DNA from: Charina bottae
Lineage: Eukaryota; Chordata; Lepidosauria; Squamata; Charinaidae
Assembly (NCBI GenBank): GCA_023362775.1
Contig: JALMGJ010000002.1
Span: 109,601,481 to 109,665,480 of the forward strand
Direction of reading: 5' to 3'
Length of the DNA: 64,000 nt
Part shown: one piece after another, positions 1-9,924 of the stretch
How the letters are laid out: each line of letters begins with the position of its first letter
Numbering within the stretch: the stretch's first letter is position 1
The notes under the pieces: model-generated
Told to the model about the DNA's origin: nothing
The model's input: only the letters and a program-made list of their open reading frames with translations
Database searches by the model: none
Position numbers and translations under genes: made by a program

Positions 1-189
1 TTGTTTTGCATCCATCAAGCAAGCCAAAAAAGGTAATAAATACTAAATAAAATATAACACTCTCTTGTAGATTAAAATAGTTGGGATACTTGTATTATAG
101 TGCTTAATTTCTAAATTAATACAAAACATTTATTAAATAATATGATAATCTTTTTTTAATTTCCATGAACAATAAGAGCAATTGGATAG

Positions 190-370
190 TAGAATCTACT
201 GCCCAGAGATGACGAGCTCCCCTTCATTGGATGTGTTCAAGTGGAAGTTACACAGCCATCTGTCTGAGATGCTTTAATCTACATTCCTACTCTAAGCAGA
301 TGGTTGGATTCCATGGCCTAAATGGTTCCTTCCAATTCTTTTATTTTTTCCGATGATTCTATATTGAGAC
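190..370 (+). mobile_element. CR1 LINE 3' end fragment
   Basis: The run from 'ccccttcattggatgtgttc' through 'ccatctgtctgagatgcttt' to 'gatggttggattccatgg' and a final 'gatgattctat' has the wording of the 3' end of amniote CR1 LINEs, which finish in a short ATTCTATGA-type repeat. Only the end of the RT reading frame and the tail are present, as is usual for 5'-truncated CR1 copies. It is diverged and non-coding. Identification is by recognised pattern, not by alignment. Confidence 0.65.
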
Positions 371-1384
371 AAAGGACAATAATGCAGAAAATATCAGTGT
401 AAAAGAACATTATGGCTTTGTTGTTTCTTGGTAATTCTTTTCCCTTTTCATGGTTCTTCTCTCTTTGTATTTCTTCCAATTGCTACAGAGCATCACATAA
501 TAGGCATGCAGGGTTATCCAAGGATCTCTGGTAAATCTGGGCTTTTAATGCAAGCACCAATCTTGCAGACTTTGACATCACAACACAGCCCATGTTTTAA
601 AAATCTGTCTATCTGGTTCTGAGCTAAAAGGTATCTGCTAATTTTTGTATAAGATTGCCATAAGAGGGGAAAGTAGAATAGAGGTGGTTGATAAATTCAG
701 AATTGCCAATTATATAGGAGAATCTAGAACATATCTGCATGTTAAAATCTTTATTTTTTTCAAAATTCTATGATGTTAAATTAAGCATTTTAAAAATGCT
801 TATATAAAAGAAAAAAATACCACAATATAACTATTGTGGAGAACATGCTTGCAATAAATGCATATATTAGACAGGTGCATATAAAATGTATATACAGTAT
901 TAGGAGAACTACACATTAAAATATGTACACATATTCATACATTTCCCCCCAAACTCATAAATAGTGCTAAATAGAGCTTGGAGTCAGGAAGAAAAGAAAA
1001 TGGATACAATTAGATTTCTGAAGTGACTATCTAAAATGTCATTCACAATGTCCCCAAAGCCTAAGAGATGCTCCAGTTTGTTTTTTATAAGAGCTGCTAT
1101 GTTTTCTCCATTTTATTTGCTTGGCATTAGCTGCTCATGCATGAATCATAATGCCAAATTATTATGAATATATGCAATGGGCTAAGTTGTGGGCAGCTGA
1201 TAATGCGTATTCTTCCCAAGGGTTTCTAATCAGACATGGAGATGCTGACTACTTAAATGAGGTCACAAAAAGCAAGTAATTTTAAAGAGAAAAGAGGGAA
1301 GGGAAACAAACAAAAACTTAAATAAAGTATTTTCAGTTCTGTCAGGCAGCGGCCATTTTTATCTTCTTGGCTATCTGAAATGTG
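371..1384. other. AT-rich interval, nothing recognised
   Basis: AT-rich sequence with short homopolymers. I see no reading frame with protein-like composition, no repeat family I can name and no RNA gene. Positions 1-189 are similar. Confidence 0.5.
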
Positions 1385-1387
1385 CAT

Positions 1388-2036
1388 TTAATAGGCTGTG
1401 ATATTCCTATTGAATATCAAATATTGAAAGCAACCAAATTGACAATTAAATGCTGTTTTCCATTCACCCCCCTCCCAAATTCGTACTCGAAAATATGCTT
1501 CCCTTAGGTCCAGTTTGGTCAATATTTTGCCTTTCAATAGGTGTGCTAACATGTCCGTCATCAGTGGTAGGGGGTACTTATTTGATGTGCTGATGGCATT
1601 CAGTCCTCGATAATCTGTGCATAGACGCAGCGACCCGTCTTTCTTTTTCCTGAATGTGACTGGAAATTGATTTGAATTTTGAATTTTTGACTGGTGCTGC
1701 CATGGGTGAGCTCGCCGGCTGGATGAAACCATGCTCTAAATTTTTGTCTATGAACTCCCTGGGTGCTTCTAGTTCCTTAGGAGTCAGAGAATACAGTTTG
1801 GATTTTGGTAATTCTGCCCCCGGTTCCAATTCAATAGCGCAGTCCAATTTTATGTGGGGGGGTAGTTGGTTAGATTCCTTTTCTCCAAACACTTCCTTTA
1901 GGTCAAGAAACTGGTTTGGAATGAATTCAACCTCCTTCCCTTGTGTATCCTCCCCTGGTTCCATTGCTGCTCCTATTAGTTCAATTCCCGCCCCCCCCCC
2001 CAAGTTCATCAGGTTCCACTCCCTCATACTTTCCAT
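1388..2036 (-). pseudogene. pol: Gypsy pol: RT N-terminal part, frameshifted
   Basis: RNA-dependent DNA polymerase of the Gypsy element. The linker and RT start are visible as PPHIKLDCAIELEPGAELP, LYSLTPKELE and [14 protein letters not shown] frameshift near 1670-1700 moves the reading to another frame, where [19 protein letters not shown] and the catalytic-aspartate block [16 protein letters not shown] are found, followed by the GxWKTAF and GCFQYL boxes. The match ends at about 1388, before the YxDD box. It cannot be functional. Confidence 0.85.
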
Positions 2037-2345
2037 CTTTGAAAATCATCTGGCCGGTTGACCAATTCATTTGGGGGTTTTGTTCTTTCAACCATGCCAA
2101 ACCCAATACTATGGGATGATCTGCAGTAGAGGCTACAATACATCTCAATGTCTCTTCATGTGTTCCTATCCTCATTCGGACCACTTCCGTACAATACTCC
2201 ACTGGGCCCCCCTTCATCTTTGACCCATTGAGTTGAATGAAATTGATGGGTTCAAGTAATCATTTTACTTTTAATCTTAATCCAGTCACTAAAGTGGGGT
2301 GGATTAGGCATCGTGTACAGCCTGAATCCAACAACCCTGCTAGGT
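1981..2345 (-). pseudogene. Gypsy aspartic protease region
   Basis: Between gag and RT the minus strand encodes a retropepsin-like segment. The active-site motif reads LLDSGCTRCLI near 2318-2345, with the D-S-G of the catalytic site intact. A premature TGA follows a little further on (context RLKVK-stop-LLEPI). The frame resumes from about 2217 with EVVRMRIGTHEET and the flap-distal motif IVLGLAWLKEQNP, which is typical of Gypsy proteases just before the linker to RT. Gag, protease and RT are not in one uninterrupted frame, which fits a decayed pol. Confidence 0.75.
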
Positions 2346-2494
2346 TTACATCTCCCTGGCCCCTTAATGTCTCACTTTTGACATGTACTGTATTAACATC
2401 GATGAACAGGGTCCACTCACCAGGGAATCCTCGCGCCTCTTTTTTGTTGCCTGTCTCTCGGCACTTAAGTTAGGCTCCATCCGTTTCCCACCAG

Positions 2495-3496
2495 CTAGAA
2501 TTCCTCATCCGTGGAGCTGTCTGTCTCTGGAGAAGCTTTGCAGAATTTCCTCTCCTTCGAAGCTGCTGCCATTCCTTTATTTTTTAGTCCAAGCTGTTTG
2601 GAGCTTTTTTCTCCCACTTTAAGAGTCATTGGGATTGTGGATTGTGGACAATTGGTGATGCGATATCCAACGATATAAGTTGCATTATGTGGCCATTTCT
2701 CTGAAGATTGGGCTCGTTGTTGTCTTCTGAAGTGGATATGCATATCCTCTACTTCGCCAGCCAAACAGATCCACCCCTTCAATGTTCTGGGATCTCCTCT
2801 GGCCAGAGACCACTCTAGGATTTCTGGTTGTAGTTCCCCCTGGAAATAATCAATTTTCAATGACTCTGGCCAATTTGTTAGTTTCCCTGCCAGTCTCCTG
2901 AATTCCATGGCATATTCACAGACTGATTGGTTCCCTTGTTTAATGCCTTGTAAACTAGTTCTGGCTCTTATTTTTGCTAGTGGGTCTTCAAATCGTTCTC
3001 TCAGAGCACTCATGAAATCATTAAAGTTCTCTAGTTCTGCCGCCTCTGAGTCATGCAGACCCGTTAACCACTCCATTGCTTCTTGCTCGAGGTGGGCTGA
3101 AACGTACCACACTTTAGAGCCTTCTGTGGGGAATAGTTCCTCACATTCTTCCATAACCCCCTTTACATGGGTTAGGAAGCAAGACAAATTATTTGGATCC
3201 CCATTGAACTTTACCTTCAAATCTCGCACCCCGAACGACGTGCCTGGACTCGATGGTTGTCTCACCGCTCTGCTTCAAAGCTGGTTGCATTGCGAATGCA
3301 TTCTTAACATGGGGAGCATTCTTACCAGCTCATCGCATTCTTGAGTTTCTTCAGTGGTCGAACCTTCCCCTTCACTTTCTGGGGACGTCTCTTCGTCCAC
3401 CGCCTCCGCACAAGCTGCCATCTCCTTTTCTAACAGGTAGAGGATCCGACTGACTGCTCTTTGTAGGTGCGATATTCGATCCTCTACACTGTCCAT
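2495..3496 (-). pseudogene. gag: Gypsy gag, one in-frame stop
   Basis: Capsid-type Gag protein of a Ty3/Gypsy element. The N-terminal segment (3496-3278) is helical and acidic, with a leucine-rich start. A stop at 3275-3277 interrupts it, and the frame continues unchanged as a 256-codon stretch from 3265. This holds the retrotransposon-gag core, with motifs such as VKFNGDPNNLSCFL, EWLTGLHD and EYAMEFRRLAGKL. The expected CCHC zinc knuckle near the C-terminus is not clear; only a single NCPQ-like remnant is seen, so it was lost or never present. The C-terminus is acidic (TDSSTDEEF). The in-frame stop is the only obvious lesion here, so the copy is moderately old. Domesticated relatives of this gag group exist in mammals, but nothing suggests domestication here. 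Confidence 0.8.
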
Positions 3497-3974
3497 CTTT
3501 TCTTCCAGAGCCTCTATTTGTTGCTCTGTCGTTGTTCAGTGCGAGTGGGAACCCCTTCCCTTGGTTACCCACTTATCCGAGTACTGTTCCATGCCTCCCC
3601 CAATTTCAGTCGCCCATTCATACTTATTCCTTTTGGAGGTGCTGGTTCGGGGCGTACTCTCGTAGTCGGTTGGGACTTTCGACTGGGTTCTTCATCCCTC
3701 CGGTCGTTTCTGGTATGTTTGCTCAATTGAGTTCGTTGGGGCTTGGCGTTCTCCACTGGCTGGCTTTTTGCCTTGCACGTTCCTGTTTGCTCAAGCCTGG
3801 GCCCTTTCCTTTGGATTCTCAGCTCTCACCTCCTAATGTTGGAAGGGCATTCACGGAGTCCGAAGTTCCTGGTCATGGATCTTCCTCGTTAAACTGGTTG
3901 TTTATGGGTAAGTTATCCATTTTGACTTGGTTCATTCTGTGAGGGTTCGATTCTTCGACTGGCAAACGAAGCTC

Positions 3975-4332
3975 TGACACACACTCCATAGAATATGTAA
4001 AAGCTTTATTTACAGTGAGCGATCTGGTTCCACGTCAATGAACCAAGTAAAGCATAGTTACAAGACCTTACAGTTTAATAGGTTCCAATCTCCCCCCTCA
4101 CATAGAATGTGTCTGTCAGTTCTGTATCTCTGTCTCTCACCCTCTCTTTCGCGGCTCGGCGCTGTCGGTTGAAGGTGCTGAATACCTTTGTCTAATCCAC
4201 ACTGTGTTGTGATTGCTTGCCTGGCAGTTTGCTGTTACATTCTTCCTATTGATAGCTTTTGGTGTCCTGGCTGAGGGATATGCTTATGTGACTTATTTCT
4301 CATGTCAGGGTGGCTTGGATGCCATCATGACA
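3975..4332 (-). mobile_element. Probable Gypsy 5' LTR
   Basis: On the minus strand this block starts TGTCATGATGGCATCC and ends GAGTGTGTGTCA, the TG...CA ends expected of an LTR. It lies upstream of the Gypsy gag in the right orientation and carries an AATAAA signal on the minus strand at about 4005-4010, near its 3' end. It is about 358 bp. There is no second LTR to compare with, so the ends are inferred from the TG/CA rule and the gag position. The leader between LTR and gag (3942-3974) contains a tRNA T-arm-like segment rather than a plain TGG primer site. Confidence 0.55.
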
Positions 4333-5039
4333 TAGGCAAAGACAGATTTCACTGTGTTGGCCTTCACCCTATAAATAGAAAACCACACAGGGAAACCATA
4401 GTTACCATGCCTGATCTAGCTGTGGCTTTACAATAGCATATGTGCTATACAAAACATTTAAAAATAAAGGCTAGTTAAGGTTTCAATCTGCCCTATAGCA
4501 GAAAGGAATTAAATCTCTTTAATAATTTGAGAGTTCAAGACAGAGATTAGCATTGAGCTAGTCACCTATGATTTTTTTTGGGGGGGGGAAGCAGGGGTTT
4601 TGTAATAATAATCCTAAACCCATTGTTCTTTAGCCTGAGTGCTACATAGCTATCAACATGAATTAAATCCAGGGACAATGCTTTGAAATATTTGTAAAAA
4701 CATCAGAAGCATTTACACGATGCTTCACTCCTTATGGTAACGAACTCAGGTGGTGAGTGCAAACAGAAATGGAATCAAAACAACAGTTGAAAGACAAAAG
4801 GTTGTATCTGTTGTATATACCAAATTGTTTCCTTCATGGTATAGAATAGAGGAAGAATCACTTGGTGTCTTGCTTTCCAGCTCAATGGTACCTACACACT
4901 CTGGTGCTTACACAATAAACAAAAATGCAAACAGTAAACAAAAAACCAATCCTAAGACTTACAGAGATGCAAAACAGCTTATTAAGGATGATACATGATC
5001 AGGAATCATGGAAAACTGAATGCAGGTGACAAAGCGTGC
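4333..5039. other. Nothing recognised
   Basis: AT-rich interval with a short G run near 4576-4588. The 82-codon open frame at 4750-4998 has no domain-like composition and I do not consider it a gene. Confidence 0.4.
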
Positions 5040-5990
5040 TGATACAGGGAGTGAAATGTCCCATTTGAACTCCCTCTTTTCTGTTAAATGCCTTCTAACT
5101 CTTAGATAAATCCCAATACATTTCACTATTTCCCCCTGCCTCTCTTAAAGGCAAATGGGTATATAGCACATGAAAGCAGTCCCATAGTTGGTGGCCAAGC
5201 ATTTTCTACTTTGCTTTGACTAATGAGGTCCCATATTTTCATGATAAATTGAGGAGTAGAGAGCATGGAATTCCATGAGTTGGCAGCAACTCTTAGAATC
5301 ATATCTATGAACCACAGTCTGGATAGGCATCCCACCTGTCACCTATGTGACCACAGCCTTCAGTCCTGCTTTACTAACTACCACTAGCATCAGCACTGTG
5401 CCAGTTCTTTCCCAAGTAAAGGCATCAATGAGATTTTCAAGTATCTCTGATATCTCCAGTGCATCTTGTTCTTTTTTATCCAGAACCTCAGAAAAAAAGT
5501 CAGGTTTACAACTTTTATTAATCACTTTCTGAACCAGAAAAGCTCTACTCACACATTCGCACACCCAATAAAAAGTCTAGGTGGCCAGGCTAGATTTGAC
5601 TTCCAGAAGAATCGAAGTGACATTAGATAGGATTTCTTTTTGTACAATGGCTCTAAAGGATTACAGTTCTGATATACTTGGATAATTTCCAGCAGAGCTT
5701 GACAGTCCATTGACATTTGGCAAGTACCATTTTGATATTTTTCCTACATCTCCTTGTGCTTTTCCCCAGAGTACCTTTCCATCCTGAAGGTCATGTAAGA
5801 ACTCTTTTGTTTTTGGAAACATCTTTGGTTGTGAGCACCATGTCTTGTCTTCTTCAAAATTGCCATTCTCTACATGCTGCATGGGCTGAAATCTTCCAAA
5901 ACAAACATTTCTTCCTCTATGTATGGCTTGAGTGGATCTCATCTATTCTACCTTTCATATGTGTCCATTCACACAAATACATAGTATAAG
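5040..5990 (-). pseudogene. Unidentified broken coding-like sequence
   Basis: Read on the minus strand, this region gives protein-like segments that pass between frames. 5942-5661 reads GRFQPMQHVENGNFEED and FPKTKEFLHDLQDGKVLWG. A second frame overlaps its end with a CQALLEIIQVYQNCNPLEPLY-like segment running to about 5570. 5560-5346 reads AFLVQKVINKSCKPDFFSEVL and EQDALEISEILENLIDAFTWE. 5330-5126 follows in yet another frame. Balanced amino-acid use and continuity across frame changes suggest a decayed protein-coding copy, such as a processed pseudogene or an old transposon ORF. I do not recognise the family. No splice-like boundaries are seen. Confidence is low because AT-rich DNA can mimic this. 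Confidence 0.35.
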
Positions 5991-7059
5991 GCTACACATT
6001 TTCATATACATCATGGAATTATATGATTGATTATAGGTGCTTGTGACAATGTATAGTGGCATCAATGTGGCTATACATGGTTAACTTATTTTAACAGGAC
6101 CAAAGCAATGTTCAATTCTTACTGTTCCAACCTACTTTATTCTGCAAGTAAGAGGTTTTAAGTGGGAAAGTCTCTGGGTGATAAAATGAAAATATATGCA
6201 ATATTAAGTTGCCATCCCTTTTAGGCATTTCTGTGGTGGGGTTGCTTACTTTAAATTGGAGTGAGTAGAAAACAGCTGCTAAGCAGAATTCAGGTTGTGG
6301 AAATATTATTAATGTTATAGAAAGCATGTCATTTGCAATGACCTTTCCAATTTCCCAATACTGTAGAAAAGGTTCCATCTGCAGTTGTAAATATTTGTGA
6401 TTTAATTTTGATTACAACCAAGAAGGCATTACGAAGCAGTTGCTATCACTTTAAGCAAACAGTAGCTTTCTGAGTTGAATAGTTGGCTGAAAGGTTGAAC
6501 ATTTTCACATATTTTTATCAGTCCTATCTTAAATTATCATGAATTACAGAAGCATACCAAAGTCCAAGCTATATTTGATCTGGGACCTGAAAGAGATTTT
6601 GTGCAATGCATGTTGAATAATGTATGTAACCAGAAAGTAAGAAAAGTAGTTATGTCATGCTGCATCCTTTTAACAATCCAGTACCTAAATGAGTTATCTT
6701 CATTCAGCTCTTTTGTCCCCACAAAAAACAGCTGAAATGGCCCTTAGTCCCTTTGTCAGATATCTTTATCATTTCATGTACTGTATAAAATGCCTTATAG
6801 ATACTTTTGTCCATTCGTATGAGATGGGAGCAAAATGAAAAGAAGCAGAAAAGAGGAAAACTTAACAAGAATTCACTAGAACAATTTGTGCTTGTGGCTG
6901 ATGGTTTTCCCTCCCTCCCTTTGGCACTGTCCTCATAGAAGAACTTCTCTGCAGCAGTTTCTGGACTGCCTCTATTATCATATGATGATCCAGGGGATTT
7001 CCAAGTAAAGATGTAGGAAAGAATGCTAGGTTACGAAGTTCACGTTTTAAACCAATTTC
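5991..7059. other. Nothing recognised
   Basis: AT-rich interval. Short minus-strand frames at 6112-6378 and 6537-6722 show no recognisable motif. Part of it may belong to the broken sequence on its left or to the old LINE on its right, but I cannot show this. Confidence 0.4.
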
Positions 7060-7897
7060 ATACAGCTTGTAAATCTCTTTTTAAAATTCTTTTTACCACT
7101 TCCTTGGTTTTTTGGGGAGGGGGCAGGGGTATGTTATGTACTATTAGTGGTTCCAGTGAGTAGTCTGGCTTTATTTCACTACTAAATAATTTGCTGCTCT
7201 TGAAGTCCAAGGTATTCTCAACAATCTTCTCCAGCACCAAAGTTCAAAGGCATACAATTTTCTTTGTTCAGCTTTCTGAGAGTCCAACCATATATTACAA
7301 CCAGGAAATCATTGTCTTGACAATACATACCTTTGTTATCAGCATGATATCTGAACCAGCCATAGTCTTCCTAATAGCAGGCATTGTTTACTTGAGTCCC
7401 CATAGAATATGTGAGTCCAGCAACCCTATTTCTTCAACTTCTTCTCTGCCTATTTGCAGGGGGTTGGCATTTCCTGTTGACAGATTGTTACGGCTTTTAA
7501 TACTGAGCAGCAGAGTGGCTTTTGCATGCTCTTCCTTCACCTTCAACAAGTGATTCCTTAAGTATTTTTTTTACTTCCAGCCATGAAAGTGCTGTCATTA
7601 GCATATCTGAGGTTCTTCTTGTTTCTTCCAGCAATTTTAATTCCAAATTCTATTTTTTCTAGTCCTGCATTTGTTGTGAAATATGATAGCTGATAGCAGA
7701 GAACCTTGGGATATTCCTCTCCCATCTTTGAAGTATGTAATTTATTCTATATTTCTGGTGAGTTACAGATTCCTCAGTAGGGAAGTGCAGTGGCCCAGGA
7801 CACCATTTTTAAGGGTTATCCACAATTTGTTGTGGTCTACACAGTCAAAAGCCTTTGTGTAAGCAAGAAAGCAAAATATAATTTAATTTTAATTTTA

Positions 7898-8056
7898 TTT
7901 ATTTTCTATCCTGCCTTTATTATTTTTTATAAATAACTCAAGGCAGTGAATATACCTAATACTCCTTCTTCCTCCTATTTTCCCCATAACAACAACCCTG
8001 TGAGGTGAGTTGGGCTGAGAGAGAGTGACTCTGGCCAAGGTCACCCAGCCGGCTTT
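7898..8056 (-). mobile_element. tRNA-derived SINE (second family), 5'-truncated
   Basis: The complement contains the body of a SINE seen several times here: 'ataaataactcaaggcagtg', 'cctcctattttccccataac', 'ccctgtgaggtgagttgggc' and 'caaggtcacccagccggctt'. The tRNA-like head is missing. It interrupts the old BovB copy between its catalytic-aspartate block and the upstream RT. Better copies are at 32812-33030 and 43793-44025. Confidence 0.75.
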
Positions 8057-8996
8057 GGGAATCTTGGGAATACTTTGGGAATTCCCTGACATCTTCCATT
8101 ATCCATCAGATGTTAGAAATGTGATCTCAGGTGCCCCTGCTGGTTCTAAATCCAACTTCTCCAACTGACAATTCAAGTTCCATGTGTCTGGATTACAAAA
8201 GCTTCATAATTCTGTCACTAGCATGTGAGATAAATGCAATTATTTGGTAGTTTGAGCATTCCCTAGTACTGCCCTTTTTGGTCTGAAATATAAATTCATC
8301 ACTTCCGGGTGAGCCAAGAGGGTGACCAGAAGCGGAGAAGAAGAGCTCCGCGAAAAAGAAACAACTACTGCTGTTGGGAGGACGATTTCGCCGGGAAAAA
8401 AAATAGTCGAAATTGGCCAGAGAGGTGGAGAAATACTGGGAAAAGAATTTCTGGGAAAGAATTTCTGTGGCCACGAAGGAGAACGAGCCGGGCAAGTGTA
8501 TGTTTTTCGTTTCGGATGTGTCTGGGTGTTCGTCGCTGTCAGAGTTTAATGGAGGCTCGTGACGCCGAGTGGCTGGAAAGGGAAAAGCTAATCTAACAGG
8601 CAAAGTCAGACAATTAGTCTGACAGAGGTTGCTATCTTGGCCACAAATTATAATGAACATTTAAAGCTAAAAGAAGCTGAAATTCCTTAACAAGGAACAA
8701 GCGAAAGACATTGGAAAGAGTGAATTACTTCTCTAATAAACCGGGACTCAAATTAATTAATTATTAAGAATGGCCATCTTTAAGATAGTATAATAATACT
8801 TTGTGAATATCAAAACAGAAATATATAGGATTTATAAGCATAGTAAAATAATTTGTATGTATTTGTGTATATTAGAAACAAGATAAAAATGTTATTGTGA
8901 ACAATTTTGGTTACAAAGTATTGTAGATAAGAATATAGGGTTTTTTGTATAAAAGGTGCAAATTATAAGTAGAAGTATTTTTTGGAATAGACAATC

Positions 8997-9798
8997 ATGA
9001 ATACAAGACGTCAATTAAGGAGAGGTTCAGATGTACCAGAGGGTGAAGGCTTAGAAGCACAATTTGATGCATAAACAGCAAAAACTACAGAAACTATAAC
9101 ACAAACTGTGAAAAAAGTACTAGAAGAAAAACTAGAAGGATTAGAAAAAAGAATAGACCAAAAGCTGGACATAATAGAAAAAAGACTAAAGAATGAGATA
9201 CAAGAAGTTAAAAAACAAGTTGACATATGTGAAGAAAGAAGAGAAGAAGAAGAAGAGCGTATATCTCTACTAGAATTGAAAGAAAAATAACATTATATAA
9301 GGGTAAGAGGGGTGGTGGAAGATAAAGAGGAAAATATTAAAGGGCTGTTAACACAAATGCTTGCTGATTTGGTAGAATGGGAAGAGGAGAAAATAGATGA
9401 AGAAATTGAAAAAATGTATAGAGTCAATTCTAAATATGCAAAGATTAATAAGAAACCAAGAGATATATTGATAGAATTTTCAAAAAAAAAAATACAGAGA
9501 TTTGGTAATTCAAGCAGCATTTAATAAAAAAAATAGAGGTCAAAGGCAACGAAATCACTATATTTAAAGAAATTCCTGGAAAAATACTTAAAAAAAGAAA
9601 AGAATATAAATTCCTTACAGATACATTAAAGAAAAATGAAATAAATTTCAGATGGAAAAATATAGAGGGGATAAATTTAATGTACAAAGGACAAAGATAT
9701 AGATTAAATTCTATATTTAAAGCAAAAGAATTTCATAAAAAACTGGAAAAAGATTTGGAAAATAAAAAGGAATTAGGAAAAGAACAGGAGAAGAGTTA
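8997..9798 (+). pseudogene. ORF1: L1 ORF1 (RNA-binding coiled-coil protein), broken
   Basis: L1 ORF1p binds L1 RNA as a coiled-coil trimer. Starting at ATG 8997 the reading is MNTRRQLRRGSDVPEGEG, with a stop after about 25 codons. A Lys/Glu-rich coiled coil follows (EKLEGLEKRIDQKLD, IIEKRLKNEIQEVKKQ), then another stop near 9287. The RRM-like region then reads DEEIEKMYRVNSKYAKINKKPRD. A frameshift in an A-run at about 9482-9491 moves the C-terminal domain (EIPGKILKKRKEYKFL, NEINFRWKNIEGINLMYKGQ) to another frame, ending at the TAA at 9796-9798. All expected parts are present in order, so this is a once-complete ORF1 with about three inactivating lesions. Confidence 0.85.
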
Positions 9799-9924
9799 AA
9801 AGAACAAAAAACGTGGAAGAAGGGTTAGCCTGAAAATAATATTTCAAAAATAAATAAATAAATAAATAAATAAAAGAAAGAAAGAAAGAAAGAAAAAAAG
9901 AAAAAAAAGAAATAAGTATTAAAA

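Larger units (their letters stand above)
1385..3974 (-). mobile_element. Ty3/Gypsy LTR retrotransposon, truncated internal region
   Basis: Read on the minus strand, gag, an aspartic protease and the first part of reverse transcriptase follow one another in the order expected for a Ty3/Gypsy element, downstream of an LTR-like block at 3975-4332. The copy stops within RT near 1388, before the catalytic YxDD box; RNase H, integrase and the 3' LTR are absent. Several stops and frameshifts show it is dead. The gag resembles the vertebrate Sushi/PEG10-type group, but that subgroup placement is inference. Confidence 0.85.

Noticed and set aside
1672..2061. 129-codon plus-strand frame
   Set aside because: Antisense to the Gypsy pol region, which has the RT motifs.
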